A DNA stretch of 64,000 bases, taken from contig NZ_JADDXU010000028.1 in NCBI RefSeq assembly GCF_015163075.1, forward strand, positions 45,010 through 109,009, read 5' to 3'. This stretch comes from Streptomyces justiciae (GTDB taxonomy: Bacteria; Actinomycetota; Actinomycetes; Streptomycetales; Streptomycetaceae). The notes below the pieces were generated by a model. It was not told the origin of the DNA and did no database searches. It saw only the letters and a list, made by a program, of their open reading frames with translations. Below, one piece after another: positions 1 through 8,416 of the stretch (position 1 is its first letter; every line of letters starts with the position of its first letter). The position numbers were made by a program, and so were the translations under genes.

Positions 1-1
1 G

Positions 2-259
2 GTCGTTCTGGACCAGAAGATCGTGGAAGAGCTGCAGGAGCTCAGCGAGAACGACCCGCAGGCCGAGATCACGGTCGACCTGGAGGCCCGCGAGGTGCGC
101 GCCGAGGGCGTCACCGCGAGCTTCGAGCTGGACGAGAACTCCCGCTGGCGGCTGCTGAACGGCCTCGACGACATCTCCATCACCCTCCAGAACGAGGCCG
201 ACATCGCCGCGTACGAGGCCAAGCGGCCCTCGTTCAAGCCGCGGACGCTCGAGGTCTGA
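2..259 (+). CDS. leuD: 3-isopropylmalate dehydratase small subunit, C-terminal part (5' end outside window)
   Basis: Only the last 85 residues are in the window. The frame is open from base 2, before the first internal start. LeuD pairs with LeuC to isomerise isopropylmalate in leucine synthesis. The tail reads through RWRLLNGLDDISITLQ and ends ..KRPSFKPRTLEV, which is typical of the C-terminus of actinobacterial LeuD (swivelling domain). A long perfect hairpin follows, so this is probably the end of a leuCD transcript. The family call rests on recognition of this tail; the catalytic LeuC partner would lie upstream, out of view. Confidence 0.9.
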   Translation, partial: VVLDQKIVEELQELSENDPQAEITVDLEAREVRAEGVTASFELDENSRWRLLNGLDDISITLQNEADIAAYEAKRPSFKPRTLEV

Positions 260-317
260 CCGCGACCCTCGCGCGGCACAACTGAACAGGTCGAGTTTCG
301 GCCACCGAACACCCCCC

Positions 318-352
318 GCTGTACCCCCGATCAGCCCGATCGGGGGTACAGC
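318..352 (+). terminator. Perfect 15-bp hairpin after leuD
   Basis: Arms 318-332 and 338-352 are exact reverse complements around a 5-nt loop (agccc). There is no U-tract, as is usual for Streptomyces. It sits 58 nt after the leuD stop and probably ends the leu transcript. Confidence 0.8.
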
Positions 353-536
353 CGTGTCTGCACCCGAACGGCCCTGCGCCCGCCCAAAACGCTTCTCAAC
401 TTCCCACGTTAGAAGGGGTGTTGCAGGGGTACGCGACTGTTGTGGCCGTGGCTTCGGCACGCGCCCGGAAGGCCGTTTGAGGCGGCAGTTGCACCCTGAG
501 CGGGCGACAACTCGCCCCAGATGGCACAATCTGTGC

Positions 537-767
537 ATGGAACACGACGGCCAACTCGAGCTCTATGCGGCGGTCGCGGACCAACTCAAGGAAGCGCACA
601 CAAGGGTGCGCGCACTGCAAGTCCCGGAGGGCGTACGGATGGCGCTGACCCGGAAGCTGCTGGTCATTACGGCCGCGGCCAAGCACGATCTCGCCGATGC
701 GGCAAGGCGTCTGGAGGCCTTCACGGCGGACCTCGACGCGGGTCGATTCCCCGAAGAGGAACGCTGA
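537..767 (+). CDS. Small conserved hypothetical protein (76 aa)
   Basis: A 76-residue acidic, mainly helical protein starting MEHDGQLELYAAVADQLKEA and ending in a charged tail. No domain is recognised. The frame stays open upstream to 354, but that part is poor in protein-like composition. The ATG at 537 is preferred because the hexamer CACAAT (525-530) ends 6 nt before it, which would fit a -10 box and a leaderless mRNA. It lies between leuD and hupS, a position where Streptomyces genomes carry a short uncharacterised gene. I cannot assign a function; the coiled, amphipathic pattern suggests a protein-protein role only loosely. Confidence 0.7.
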   Translation: MEHDGQLELYAAVADQLKEAHTRVRALQVPEGVRMALTRKLLVITAAAKHDLADAARRLEAFTADLDAGRFPEEER

Positions 768-824
768 ACAAGTCCGAGACAGCCGAACCCGTTGCGGCAC
801 AAGGGTGATAAGCCCGTTTCGTGT

Positions 825-853
825 TTGATTTGCGGTATATATCTGCCTAACGT
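825..853 (+). promoter_or_regulatory. Possible vegetative promoter of hupS
   Basis: TTGATT (825-830), a 17-nt spacer, then TAACGT (848-853). The block is markedly AT-rich against its surroundings. A clear ribosome-binding site (GAAGGGGA, 893-900) follows before the hupS GTG. The assignment rests on hexamer similarity only. Confidence 0.45.
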
Positions 854-904
854 GCGAAAAAGCCTGAACAGTTTCGTTCGGGCAATGTCTCCGAAGGGGA
901 AGAC

Positions 905-1549
905 GTGAACAAGGCGCAGCTCGTAGAAGCGATTGCCGACAAGGTCGGTGGCCGTCAGCAGGCCGCCGACGCGGTCGACGCGGTCCTGGACGCCATCGTC
1001 CGCGCGACCGTGGCGGGGGACCGGGTCTCGGTCACCGGCTTCGGTTCGTTCGAGAAGGTCGACCGCCCGGCCCGGTACGCCCGGAACCCCCAGACGGGCG
1101 AGCGGGTTCGGGTCAAGAAGACCTCCGTTCCCCGCTTCCGTGCGGGCCAGGGCTTCAAGGACCTGGTGAGCGGCACGAAGAAGCTCCCGAAGAACGACGT
1201 CGCGGTCAAGAAGGCCCCCAAGGGCAGCCTGACCGGTGGGGCTTCCGCCACGGTCAAGAAGGCCGCCGCGAAGAAGGCCACCACCAAGACCGCCGCCGCG
1301 AAGAAGACCACGGCGAAGAAGACGACCGCCAAGAAGACCACGGCGGCCGCCAAGAAGACCACGGCGAAGAAGACGACGGCCAAGAAGACCACGGGCGCCG
1401 CCAAGACCTCCGCCGCGAAGAAGACCACCGCCAAGAAGGCGACGGCCAAGAAGGCCCCGGCGAAGAAGGCGACCGCCAAGAAGGCGCCCGCCGCGAAGTC
1501 GACGGCTCGCAAGACCACCGCCAAGAAGGCCACCGCCCGCAAGAGGTAA
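905..1549 (+). CDS. hupS: HU-family nucleoid protein with lysine-rich tail (HupS type)
   Basis: Residues 1-95 form a standard HU fold: MNKAQLVEAIADKVGG, then the DNA-binding arm with GFGSFEKVDRPARYARNP and a basic segment. Residues ~100-214 are a low-complexity tail of Lys-Lys-Thr/Ala units resembling the histone H1 tail. This two-part layout defines the spore-associated HupS of Streptomyces, as opposed to the tail-less HupA. It binds and compacts the nucleoid, chiefly during sporulation in known species. The tail is coded by near-repeats of aagaagaccac-like units, so its length probably varies among strains. The GTG start has a good Shine-Dalgarno. A perfect hairpin ends the gene. Confidence 0.95.
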   Translation: MNKAQLVEAIADKVGGRQQAADAVDAVLDAIVRATVAGDRVSVTGFGSFEKVDRPARYARNPQTGERVRVKKTSVPRFRAGQGFKDLVSGTKKLPKNDVAVKKAPKGSLTGGASATVKKAAAKKATTKTAAAKKTTAKKTTAKKTTAAAKKTTAKKTTAKKTTGAAKTSAAKKTTAKKATAKKAPAKKATAKKAPAAKSTARKTTAKKATARKR

Positions 1550-1571
1550 GGGGCGAGCGGTACTCACGCGC

Positions 1572-1603
1572 CGGGCCGGACTCCGTTCATGGAGTCCGGC
1601 CCG
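1572..1603. terminator. Hairpin between hupS and the convergent downstream gene
   Basis: Arms 1572-1584 and 1591-1603 pair perfectly (13 bp) around a 6-nt loop. It lies between the stops of a plus-strand and a minus-strand gene, so it can serve both. Confidence 0.85.
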
Positions 1604-1612
1604 CGGCGCGTT

Positions 1613-1804
1613 CTAGAAGGTCTGGAGGGTTACGAGGGTGACCTTGTCGCCGTCCAGTTCGATGCGGACCCGCTGGCCGGGGCGGAGCAGGCGGAGGCCG
1701 CCTGCGTCGAACGCCGGGGCGTCGAAGGGGACGGGGGTGCCGTCGTCCAGCAGCACGCTGCCGGTTCGGGTGTCGGCGTCGTAGGTGTATGCGGTGGCCT
1801 GCAT
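1613..1804 (-). CDS. Small beta-rich protein, cold-shock/OB-like (63 aa)
   Basis: A 63-residue protein starting MQATAYTYDADTRTGSVLL. The pattern of short beta strands with a GQRVRIELDGDKVTLVTL end resembles a minimal OB-fold or cold-shock-type protein, but the aromatic RNP motifs of true CspA proteins are absent. Nucleic-acid binding is therefore only a possibility. It lies on the minus strand, convergent with hupS and downstream of cofC. No stronger assignment can be made from the sequence. Confidence 0.7.
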   Translation of the reverse strand: MQATAYTYDADTRTGSVLLDDGTPVPFDAPAFDAGGLRLLRPGQRVRIELDGDKVTLVTLQTF

Positions 1805-1842
1805 GGTCGTCAGCCTAGTGGTTCGTCGTCGGGTGCGGGCCT

Positions 1843-1875
1843 GTCGCGGCTGGTCGCGCAGCTCCCCGCGCCCCT
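1843..1875 (+). repeat. Dispersed GC-rich repeat, copy A
   Basis: The core gtcgcgcag-t/c-tccccgcgcccct also occurs at 36442-36488 and, inverted, at 29181-29229; a more diverged inverted relative lies at 18831-18889. This copy is intergenic, just upstream of the cofC stop. Confidence 0.7.
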
Positions 1876-1898
1876 GGGGCGTTGCAGTGCCGTCGGCC

Positions 1899-2537
1899 TC
1901 AAGAGCCCGGGATCAGCAAGCGCGCCGACGCTGCCGCCGTACGGGGCCCCACCCCCAGCGCCAGCGCCGCTCTCAGGTCCTCGCCCGTGTCCACGTCCTG
2001 GCGTACCGAGTCGACGTCCGTGAGAGCCAGTTCCACCGCCCCCGACGCACGATGCCTGGCCCGGGAATCCGTGCCGAATGACGGGCGCAATTCCTGGTCC
2101 CCGTGGATCGCCAGTAGCGTCGTACCGATTCCTGCCGCGTCCGGAAGGAAAGCGCGGGGGAATTCCGTCGCTGCGTCCAGTACCCGGGCCAATTCCAGCG
2201 GGCGCAGGGCGGGCAGGTCGGCGTTCAGGGCCGCTACGGGGGTTTCCGGGTGCGAAGCGCGTACGACCCCCGCCCCGTACGCCAGCGCCGCGTTCAGGCC
2301 GCCGCGCGGCTCATCGGGGACGATTCGGGCGCCCAGGGCGGACAGCTCGCGGCCGGCCAGCGGGTCGTCCGTGACTACTGCCACATCCCCGACCGCGCGG
2401 GAGGCCAGCGCCGCTGCCACGGTGTCCTGGGCGAAGGCGAGGGCGAGGCCCGGGCGCAGCCCGTCCGCCGCGGTGTCCGAGAGCCTGCTCTTGGCCCGCT
2501 CCAGGGGCTTCAGGGGTATGACCAAGGTCCACTGCAC
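1899..2537 (-). CDS. cofC: 2-phospholactate / phosphoenolpyruvate guanylyltransferase of F420 synthesis
   Basis: A 212-residue nucleotidyltransferase. The N-terminus VIPLKPLERAKSRLS is the GT-A-type nucleotide-binding motif of CofC. VVTDDPLAGREL and LNADLPALRP (the metal-binding DxD equivalent) follow. The enzyme makes a GTP-derived activated lactate or pyruvate precursor of coenzyme F420; in actinobacteria the homologue FbiD is known to use PEP. The start is GTG at 2537. It is transcribed away from plsC. F420 cofactors serve many Streptomyces redox enzymes; the luciferase-like flavoenzyme at 32738 could be a user, but that is only a possibility. Confidence 0.88.
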   Translation of the reverse strand: MQWTLVIPLKPLERAKSRLSDTAADGLRPGLALAFAQDTVAAALASRAVGDVAVVTDDPLAGRELSALGARIVPDEPRGGLNAALAYGAGVVRASHPETPVAALNADLPALRPLELARVLDAATEFPRAFLPDAAGIGTTLLAIHGDQELRPSFGTDSRARHRASGAVELALTDVDSVRQDVDTGEDLRAALALGVGPRTAAASARLLIPGS

Positions 2538-2693
2538 GAGCGTTCCGTCCCTCTCTTGTCGCGGTCATTGTCACTCAGCCGTCACCTGGGCCATCTGGCG
2601 GTCGTCGCGGCGAGGCGTACGGTGTTCTCGACAGACCGGCGGCCTGGGGCGACACTTGTGCGGCCCTGAAGGCCCCTAGAGGAAGGTGTCCGC

Positions 2694-3458
2694 GTGCCCC
2701 GCCGCAGAATCGGCTTCTGGTACCGCTTGGCAGCGGTGATCGCCAAACCGCCGCTGGTGGTTCTGATCAAGCGGGACTGGCGCGGAATGGAGAACATTCC
2801 GGCTGATGGCGGATTTATCACCGCGGTGAACCACAATTCGCACATCGATCCCTTCGCGTACGCGCACTTTCAGTACAACACCGGCCGTGTTCCGCGATTC
2901 CTCGCGAAGAGCGGTCTTTTCAAGAAGGGATTCGTCGGTGCCTTCATGCGCGGCACCGGACAGATCCCCGTCTACCGCGAGACCACGGACGCGCTGAGCG
3001 CCTTCCGGGCCGCGATCGACGCCGTGGAGCGCGGCGAGTGCGTCGCGTTCTACCCCGAGGGCACCATCACCCGGGACCCCGACCAGTGGCCGATGACCGG
3101 CAAGACCGGCGCCGCGCGGGTGGCCCTGCAGACCAAGTGCCCGGTGATCCCGGTCGCGCAGTGGGGCGCCAACGAGGTGTTGCCGCCGTACGCCAAGAAG
3201 CTCAACCTCCGTCCGCGCAAGACCTCGAAGGTCCTCGCGGGCCCGCCGGTGGACCTGACGCCGTTCTACGACAAGGAGATGACCCCGGACCTCCTCAAGG
3301 ACGCCACCGAGGTCATCATGGCCGCCATCACCCGCCAGCTGGAGGAGATCCGCGGCGAGAAGGCGCCCGCCACGCCCTACGACCCGCGCAAGGAGCGGAT
3401 CGAGCAGCGCAGGCGGAGTCAGGCCGAGGCCGGCCACGAGGAGGAGAACGCCAAGTGA
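2694..3458 (+). CDS. 1-acyl-sn-glycerol-3-phosphate acyltransferase (PlsC family)
   Basis: A 254-residue acyltransferase. The catalytic NHxxxxD block appears as NHNSHIDPF near residue 46. The glycerophosphate-binding block is FYPEGTITRDP, and a conserved PVIPVAQWG block follows. The family moves an acyl chain onto lysophosphatidate at the inner membrane face. The GTG start is preceded by GGAAGG. The stop overlaps the gpsA start by 4 nt (GTGA), so both are probably translated as a unit, which makes sense because GpsA supplies the glycerol-3-phosphate backbone. The C-terminal ~30 residues are highly charged. Confidence 0.9.
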   Translation: MPRRRIGFWYRLAAVIAKPPLVVLIKRDWRGMENIPADGGFITAVNHNSHIDPFAYAHFQYNTGRVPRFLAKSGLFKKGFVGAFMRGTGQIPVYRETTDALSAFRAAIDAVERGECVAFYPEGTITRDPDQWPMTGKTGAARVALQTKCPVIPVAQWGANEVLPPYAKKLNLRPRKTSKVLAGPPVDLTPFYDKEMTPDLLKDATEVIMAAITRQLEEIRGEKAPATPYDPRKERIEQRRRSQAEAGHEEENAK

Positions 3459-4465
3459 GCAAGCCCGTCAAGGCGGCTGTCTTCGGTACCGGATCGTGGG
3501 GCACCGCCTTCGGCATGGTCCTCGCCGACGCGGGCTGCGAGGTCACCCTGTGGGGCCGCCGCGCCGAACTCGCGGAAGCGGTCAACTCCACGCGTACGAA
3601 CCCGGACTACCTTCCCGGCGTCGAACTCCCGGTGAACCTGCGGGCGACGACGGACGCGGCGGATGCCGCGCGCGACGCCGACTTCACCGTTCTCGCCGTC
3701 CCCTCGCAGACGTTGCGCGGCAACCTCGCCGAGTGGGTGCCGCTGCTCGCGCCGAACACCGTCCTCGTGTCGCTGATGAAGGGCGTCGAACTCGGCTCCG
3801 CCATGCGGATGAGCGAGGTGATCGAGGACGTCGCCAAGGTGGGGCAGGACCGTATCGCCGTGGTCACCGGGCCCAACCTCGCGCGCGAGATCGCCGCCCG
3901 GATGCCGGCCGCCGCGGTGGTCGCGTGCACCGACGAGGCGGTCGCGCAGAAACTCCAGTCCGCTTGCCACACGCCGTACTTCAGGCCGTACACCGAGACG
4001 GACGTGGTCGGTTGTGAGCTCGGCGGCGCGGTGAAGAACGTCATCGGGCTCGCCGTCGGCATCGCGGACGGCATGGGGCTCGGCGACAACGCCAAGGGCT
4101 CGCTCATCACGCGCGGCCTCGCGGAGACCGCGCGGCTCGGTGTCGCGCTCGGCGCCGACCCGCTCACCTTCGCCGGACTCGCCGGTCTCGGCGACCTGGT
4201 GGCGACCTGCTCCTCGCCGCTCTCGCGCAACCACACCTTCGGCACCAACCTCGGCAAGGGCATGACCCTCCAGGAGACCATCGCGGTCACCAAGCAGACC
4301 GCCGAGGGCGTCAAGTCCTGTGAGTCCGTGCTGGATCTGGCCCGCAGGCACGGCGTCGACATGCCGATCACCGAGACGGTCGTCGCCATCGTGCACGAGG
4401 GCAAGCCTCCGGTGGTCGCCGTCAAGGAGCTGATGTCGCGCAGCGCGAAGCCCGAACGACGCTGA
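3455..4465 (+). CDS. gpsA: NAD(P)+-dependent glycerol-3-phosphate dehydrogenase
   Basis: 336 residues. The Rossmann motif is AVFGTGSWGTAFG (residues ~8-20). The substrate-binding block contains GCELGGAVKNVIGLAVG with the catalytic lysine. GLGDLVATCSSPLSRNHTFG is a GpsA hallmark. It reduces dihydroxyacetone phosphate to sn-glycerol-3-phosphate for phospholipids. The GTG start at 3455 overlaps the plsC stop; longer upstream starts would lie entirely inside plsC and are rejected. Confidence 0.96.
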   Translation: MSKPVKAAVFGTGSWGTAFGMVLADAGCEVTLWGRRAELAEAVNSTRTNPDYLPGVELPVNLRATTDAADAARDADFTVLAVPSQTLRGNLAEWVPLLAPNTVLVSLMKGVELGSAMRMSEVIEDVAKVGQDRIAVVTGPNLAREIAARMPAAAVVACTDEAVAQKLQSACHTPYFRPYTETDVVGCELGGAVKNVIGLAVGIADGMGLGDNAKGSLITRGLAETARLGVALGADPLTFAGLAGLGDLVATCSSPLSRNHTFGTNLGKGMTLQETIAVTKQTAEGVKSCESVLDLARRHGVDMPITETVVAIVHEGKPPVVAVKELMSRSAKPERR

Positions 4466-4524
4466 GCGACGCGGGTGGAGGCACGCTGTATCGGGGCTCT
4501 ACCAACGGGTACTCTCAACGCGAT

Positions 4525-5682
4525 ATGAGCACCGAGAACCTCCCCCAGAGCCCTGAGCAGCCGTCTCGCAAGCCGCGCGTGGCCGTCGTGTTCGGCGGGC
4601 GCAGCTCCGAACACGGGATCTCCGTGGTCACCGCCGGCGCCGTCCTGAAGGCCATCGACCGGACCAAGTACGACGTCCTGCCGATCGGCATCACCCAGGA
4701 CGGCCGTTGGGCGCTCACCGCCGACGAACCGGACCGCATGGCGATCACCGAGCGCCGTACGCCCAACGTCGACGAGCTGGCCGAGTCGCACGAGGGCGGA
4801 GTGGTGCTCCCCGTCGACCCCGCGAACCGCGAAGTCGTGTACAGCGAACCGGGATCGGTGCCCAAGGCGCTCGGTGAGGTCGACGTCGTCTTCCCCGTCC
4901 TGCACGGCCCCTACGGCGAGGACGGCACCCTTCAGGGTCTGCTGGAGCTCTCCGGTGTCCCGTACGTCGGCTCGGGCGTGCTCGCCTCGGCGGTCGGTCA
5001 GGACAAGGAGTACATGAAGCGGGTGTTCACCTCCTTCGGGCTCAAGGTCGGCCCGTACGTGGTGATTCGGCCCCGCGAGTGGGAGCAGGACGAGTCGGCC
5101 GCCCGTAAGAAGATCGTCGACTTCGCGGGTGAGCACGGCTGGCCGCTGTTCGTGAAGCCCGCGCGCGCGGGTTCGTCGATCGGCATCACCAAGGTCGACG
5201 ACCTGTCCGGGCTCGACGAGGCGATCGTCGAGGCCCAGCGGCACGACCCGAAGATCCTCGTCGAGGCGGCCCTGCGCGGCCGGGAGATCGAGTGCGGGGT
5301 GCTCGAGTTCGAGGACGGTCCCCGTGCCTCGGTTCCGGCCGAGATCCCGCCGCCGGACGCGCACGCGTACTACGACTTCGAGGCCAAGTACATCGACTCC
5401 ACCCCGGGGCTCGTGCCGGCGCCGCTGACGCCGGAGGAGACCGCAGAGGTGCAGCGGCTCGCGGTGGACGCCTTCGACGCGGCGTCCTGCGAGGGGCTGG
5501 TCCGCGCGGACTTCTTCCTCACCGAGGACGGCGAGTTCGTGATCAACGAGATCAACACGATGCCGGGCTTCACGCCGATCTCGATGTATCCGCAGATGTG
5601 GCAGGCGACCGGGGTCAGCTACCCGGAGCTGGTGGACCGGCTGATCCAGGCGGCGCTGCGCAGGTCGACGGGCCTGCGCTGA
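4525..5682 (+). CDS. ddlA: D-alanine--D-alanine ligase
   Basis: A 385-residue ATP-grasp ligase. VVFGGRSSEHGISV is the N-terminal Ddl signature. GPYGEDGTLQGLLEL, FVKPARAGSSIGITKV (ATP binding) and EINTMPGFTPISMYP (Mg/ATP and D-Ala site) follow in order. It joins two D-alanines for the peptidoglycan stem. The N-terminal 20 residues before PRVAVVFGG are a short extension. It follows gpsA after 59 nt on the same strand. No D-Ala-D-Lac type features are obvious, but residue-level specificity was not modelled. Confidence 0.96.
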   Translation: MSTENLPQSPEQPSRKPRVAVVFGGRSSEHGISVVTAGAVLKAIDRTKYDVLPIGITQDGRWALTADEPDRMAITERRTPNVDELAESHEGGVVLPVDPANREVVYSEPGSVPKALGEVDVVFPVLHGPYGEDGTLQGLLELSGVPYVGSGVLASAVGQDKEYMKRVFTSFGLKVGPYVVIRPREWEQDESAARKKIVDFAGEHGWPLFVKPARAGSSIGITKVDDLSGLDEAIVEAQRHDPKILVEAALRGREIECGVLEFEDGPRASVPAEIPPPDAHAYYDFEAKYIDSTPGLVPAPLTPEETAEVQRLAVDAFDAASCEGLVRADFFLTEDGEFVINEINTMPGFTPISMYPQMWQATGVSYPELVDRLIQAALRRSTGLR

Positions 5683-5695
5683 GCCCGGTGGCGGT

Positions 5696-6196
5696 CTAGT
5701 CGGCGATCCCTTCGGGGATCGCCTTCTTGACGGACTCGGCCAGGTCGATCAGCACGGACGACGTGTCCACACCCTTCGGCACGGTCACCTCGACGTACGC
5801 CTCGCGGTTGGCGCACGTGAAGCGGTAGGCGCCGTCGTCCTGCTGCTCCATCAGCCAGTCGACGCCGTTCACGCCCCCCGCGACGGCGCTCGGGTCGCCG
5901 CCTTCGGCCACCTTCGGGTCGACCATCTTCGGCGGTCGTGTGACACCGCAGCGCAGTATGATCGCCGGGTTCCCCCAGCCCGCGGTCAGCGCGGACGCGG
6001 GCTCGGGGTCTTCACGGCTCTCACCGTCCACCTTGGCCGGCAGTGCTTTGTCCAGTTTCCGGCACAGCTCGGTGGCCTTCGTGCCGGGACTGGGAACCGC
6101 CGCCGACGCGCTGTCGTCTGCAGATGAGCAGCCCGCGGCGGTGATCAACAGGGCGAGCGCAGGCAGGCCGATGAGCCGGTGACGGAAAGAGTTCAC
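5696..6196 (-). CDS. Lipoprotein, DUF3515 type
   Basis: 166 residues. A basic n-region (MNSFRHRLIG), a hydrophobic stretch and a lipobox ending TAAGC at residue ~23 mark it as a lipoprotein. The mature part has several cysteines (ELCRKL, ILRCGV, FTCANR) that could form a disulfide. A DUF3515 protein next to ddl and thiL is usual in Streptomyces. It is convergent with ddlA (13-nt gap). Its role is unknown; the position next to a wall enzyme is suggestive only. Confidence 0.85.
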   Translation of the reverse strand: MNSFRHRLIGLPALALLITAAGCSSADDSASAAVPSPGTKATELCRKLDKALPAKVDGESREDPEPASALTAGWGNPAIILRCGVTRPPKMVDPKVAEGGDPSAVAGGVNGVDWLMEQQDDGAYRFTCANREAYVEVTVPKGVDTSSVLIDLAESVKKAIPEGIAD

Positions 6197-6216
6197 CGGC
6201 CAAGGGTAGACGGGGG

Positions 6217-6450
6217 CTACAGATGGACGACCGGGCAGGTCAGGGTGCGGGTGATGCCGTCCACTTGCTGGACCTTCGCGACCACCATCCGACCGAGGTC
6301 GTCGACGGTGTCCGCCTGGGCCCGCACGATCACGTCATAAGGTCCTGTCACGTCCTCGGCCTGGATCACCCCAGGAATCTTGCTGATCGTCTCGGCGACG
6401 GTCGACGCTTTGCCGACCTCCGTCTGGATCAGGATGTACGCCTGTACCAC
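6217..6450 (-). CDS. Stand-alone Lrp/AsnC ligand-binding (RAM) domain protein
   Basis: 77 residues starting VQAYILIQTEVGKAS, with IPGVIQAEDVTGPYDVIVRA and VDGITRTLTCPVVHL. This is the alpha-beta effector domain of Lrp/AsnC regulators without the helix-turn-helix. The start is fixed at the GTG at 6450 because TGGAGG lies just upstream; the open frame continues to 6657 but is shadow. Stand-alone domains of this type form oligomers that bind amino acids or modulate full-length Lrp proteins. It is divergent from thiL. Confidence 0.88.
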   Translation of the reverse strand: MVQAYILIQTEVGKASTVAETISKIPGVIQAEDVTGPYDVIVRAQADTVDDLGRMVVAKVQQVDGITRTLTCPVVHL

Positions 6451-6656
6451 GGAACCTCCAGGGCGGCCACGAGGATCATGTGGGGAAAAGGAACGCCACG
6501 GTATCGCGTCGCCGCTCGCCGCGGGGAGACCTGCGGGGGCGCGGACGCCCGCGCCGGGGTGCAGACATGGCAGAAGTTGACGGTCACTTCGACCGTATCG
6601 AGGACACTGGTCACGCGCGACCGGGCACGGCAAGGGACAGAAGGGGCGAAAGGGCA

Positions 6657-7622
6657 ATGAAGGGCACTGTTGGTGAGCTCGGGGAGTTCGGGCTCATCAG
6701 GGAGCTCACCTCCCGTCTCACCACCACCCCGGCGGTCCGGGTCGGCCCCGGCGACGACGCCGCGGTGGTGGCCGCTCCCGACCGCCGGGTCGTGGCCAGC
6801 ACCGACATCCTCCTGGAGGGGCGGCACTTCCGCCGGGACTGGTCCACGGCCTACGACGTGGGCCGCAAGGCCGCCGCACAGAACCTCGCGGACATCGCCG
6901 CCATGGGCGCCGTACCGACGGCCCTCCTGCTCGGCCTGGTCGTCCCGGCCGAACTCCCGGTGACCTGGCCGTCCGAGCTCATGGACGGCCTGCGCGACGA
7001 GTGCCAGGTCGCGGGCGCCTCCGTGGTCGGGGGAGATGTCGTACGAGGGGACACCATCATGGTCTCCATCACCGCGCTCGGCGATCTGCGCAACCAGGAG
7101 CCCGTCACGCGGGCCGGCGCGCAGCCCGGCGACCTCGTGGCCGTGACGGGCTGGCTGGGCTGGTCCGCGGCCGGGTACGCGGTGCTGTCGCGGGGTTTCC
7201 GCTCGCCGCGGGCGTTCGTGGAGGCGCACCGGCGTCCCGAGCCGCCGTATCACGCGGGACCGGCGGCGGCGGGCCTGGGCGCGACGGCCATGTGCGACGT
7301 GAGCGACGGGCTGATCGCCGACCTCGGGCACATCGCCGAGGCCAGCAAGGTCCGCATCGACATCCGCTCCGGCGCGATCGACATCCCGTCCCAGATGAAC
7401 GACATCGGGCAGGCGGTCGGCGTCGACCCCATGCAGTGGGTGCTGACCGGGGGAGAGGACCACGCGATCGTGGCGACCTTCCCGCCGGACGTGAAGCTGC
7501 CCGCCCGCTGGAAGGTCATCGGCGAGGTCCTCAACCCCTCGGCGCTGCCCCAGGTGACGGTCGACGGGGCGCCGTGGACGAGCAAGGGCGGTTGGGACCA
7601 CTTCGGGGACATCGAGTCGTGA
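6657..7622 (+). CDS. thiL: Thiamine-monophosphate kinase
   Basis: 321 residues in the PurM/ThiL fold. GELGEFGLIRELT opens the protein. VGPGDDAAVV and STDILLEGRHFRRDW are the ATP/Mg and substrate loops, NLADIAAMGA the central motif, and DVSDGLIADLGHIAEAS the second nucleotide motif. It phosphorylates thiamine monophosphate to the active diphosphate. The start at 6657 (ATG after a GA-rich leader) gives the family's usual N-terminus. The stop overlaps the thiD start (GTGA), so the two thiamine enzymes are coupled. Confidence 0.95.
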   Translation: MKGTVGELGEFGLIRELTSRLTTTPAVRVGPGDDAAVVAAPDRRVVASTDILLEGRHFRRDWSTAYDVGRKAAAQNLADIAAMGAVPTALLLGLVVPAELPVTWPSELMDGLRDECQVAGASVVGGDVVRGDTIMVSITALGDLRNQEPVTRAGAQPGDLVAVTGWLGWSAAGYAVLSRGFRSPRAFVEAHRRPEPPYHAGPAAAGLGATAMCDVSDGLIADLGHIAEASKVRIDIRSGAIDIPSQMNDIGQAVGVDPMQWVLTGGEDHAIVATFPPDVKLPARWKVIGEVLNPSALPQVTVDGAPWTSKGGWDHFGDIES

Positions 7623-8404
7623 AGCCCCGCGTGCTGACGGTCGCGGGCTCCGACTCCGGTGGAGGAGCCGGAATCCAGGCCGACTTGAAGACGATGCTCG
7701 CGCTCGGCGTGCACGGCATGAGCGTCGTCACGGCCGTCACCGCGCAGAACTCCCTGGGTGTGCAAGGGGCTTGGCCGCTGCCCGTCGAGGTCGTGCGGGC
7801 CCAGTACCGCAGCGTCGTCGACGACATCGGCGTACAGGCCGTGAAGACCGGCATGCTGGCCTCGGCCGAACTGGTCGAGGCGGTGGCCGAGTTGCTCGCC
7901 GGGACCGACGCCCCGGCCGTCGTCGACCCGGTCGGGGTGTCGAAGCACGGCGACTCGCTGCTGGCCGCCTCCGCGCTGGAGTCGGTGCGCACACGGCTGC
8001 TCCCGGCCGCGACCGTGGCGACCCCGAACCTCGACGAGGTGGCCCAACTGGCCGGGGTGCACGTCGAGTCCGAGGGAGACCTGCGGAGGGCCGCCGAGGC
8101 CGTACTGGCGTACGGGCCCCGGTGGGTGCTCATCAAGGGCGGTCACCTCACGGGGGACGCCGTCGATCTGCTGACCGACGGGTCCGAGGAGCACTGGCTG
8201 CGCGCGCCGCGCCACGACAACCGGCACACCCACGGGACCGGCTGCACGCTGGCTTCGGCGATCGCGTCGGAGCTGGCGAAGGGGCGGTCCGTGCCGGAGG
8301 CGGTGACCGAGGCGAAGGCGTACGTCACCGGGGCGATCAAGGGCGGGTTCGCGCTGGGCGATGGCATCGGCCCTGTCGATCATGCCTGGCGGTTCACCGC
8401 ATAG
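7619..8404 (+). CDS. thiD: Hydroxymethylpyrimidine / phosphomethylpyrimidine kinase
   Basis: 261 residues of the ribokinase fold. AGSDSGGGAGIQADLKTM is the N-terminal substrate motif. KTGMLASAELVEAV and VVDPVGVSKHGDSLL are internal ThiD blocks; TPNLDEVAQLAG and HTHGTGCTLASAIAS (anion hole, catalytic Asp replaced by the usual GTGC context) complete it. It makes HMP-diphosphate for thiamine. It overlaps thiL by 4 nt. A strong hairpin follows. Confidence 0.95.
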   Translation: MKPRVLTVAGSDSGGGAGIQADLKTMLALGVHGMSVVTAVTAQNSLGVQGAWPLPVEVVRAQYRSVVDDIGVQAVKTGMLASAELVEAVAELLAGTDAPAVVDPVGVSKHGDSLLAASALESVRTRLLPAATVATPNLDEVAQLAGVHVESEGDLRRAAEAVLAYGPRWVLIKGGHLTGDAVDLLTDGSEEHWLRAPRHDNRHTHGTGCTLASAIASELAKGRSVPEAVTEAKAYVTGAIKGGFALGDGIGPVDHAWRFTA

Positions 8405-8416
8405 GCACGGCAAAAA

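Noticed and set aside
354..536. Longer N-terminus for the small gene at 537-767
   Set aside because: The added residues are Arg/Pro/Cys-rich shadow and begin inside the leuD terminator hairpin region.
563..1567. Reverse frame rich in Gly-Leu-Leu-Arg
   Set aside because: It is the antisense of the lysine-tail repeats of hupS.
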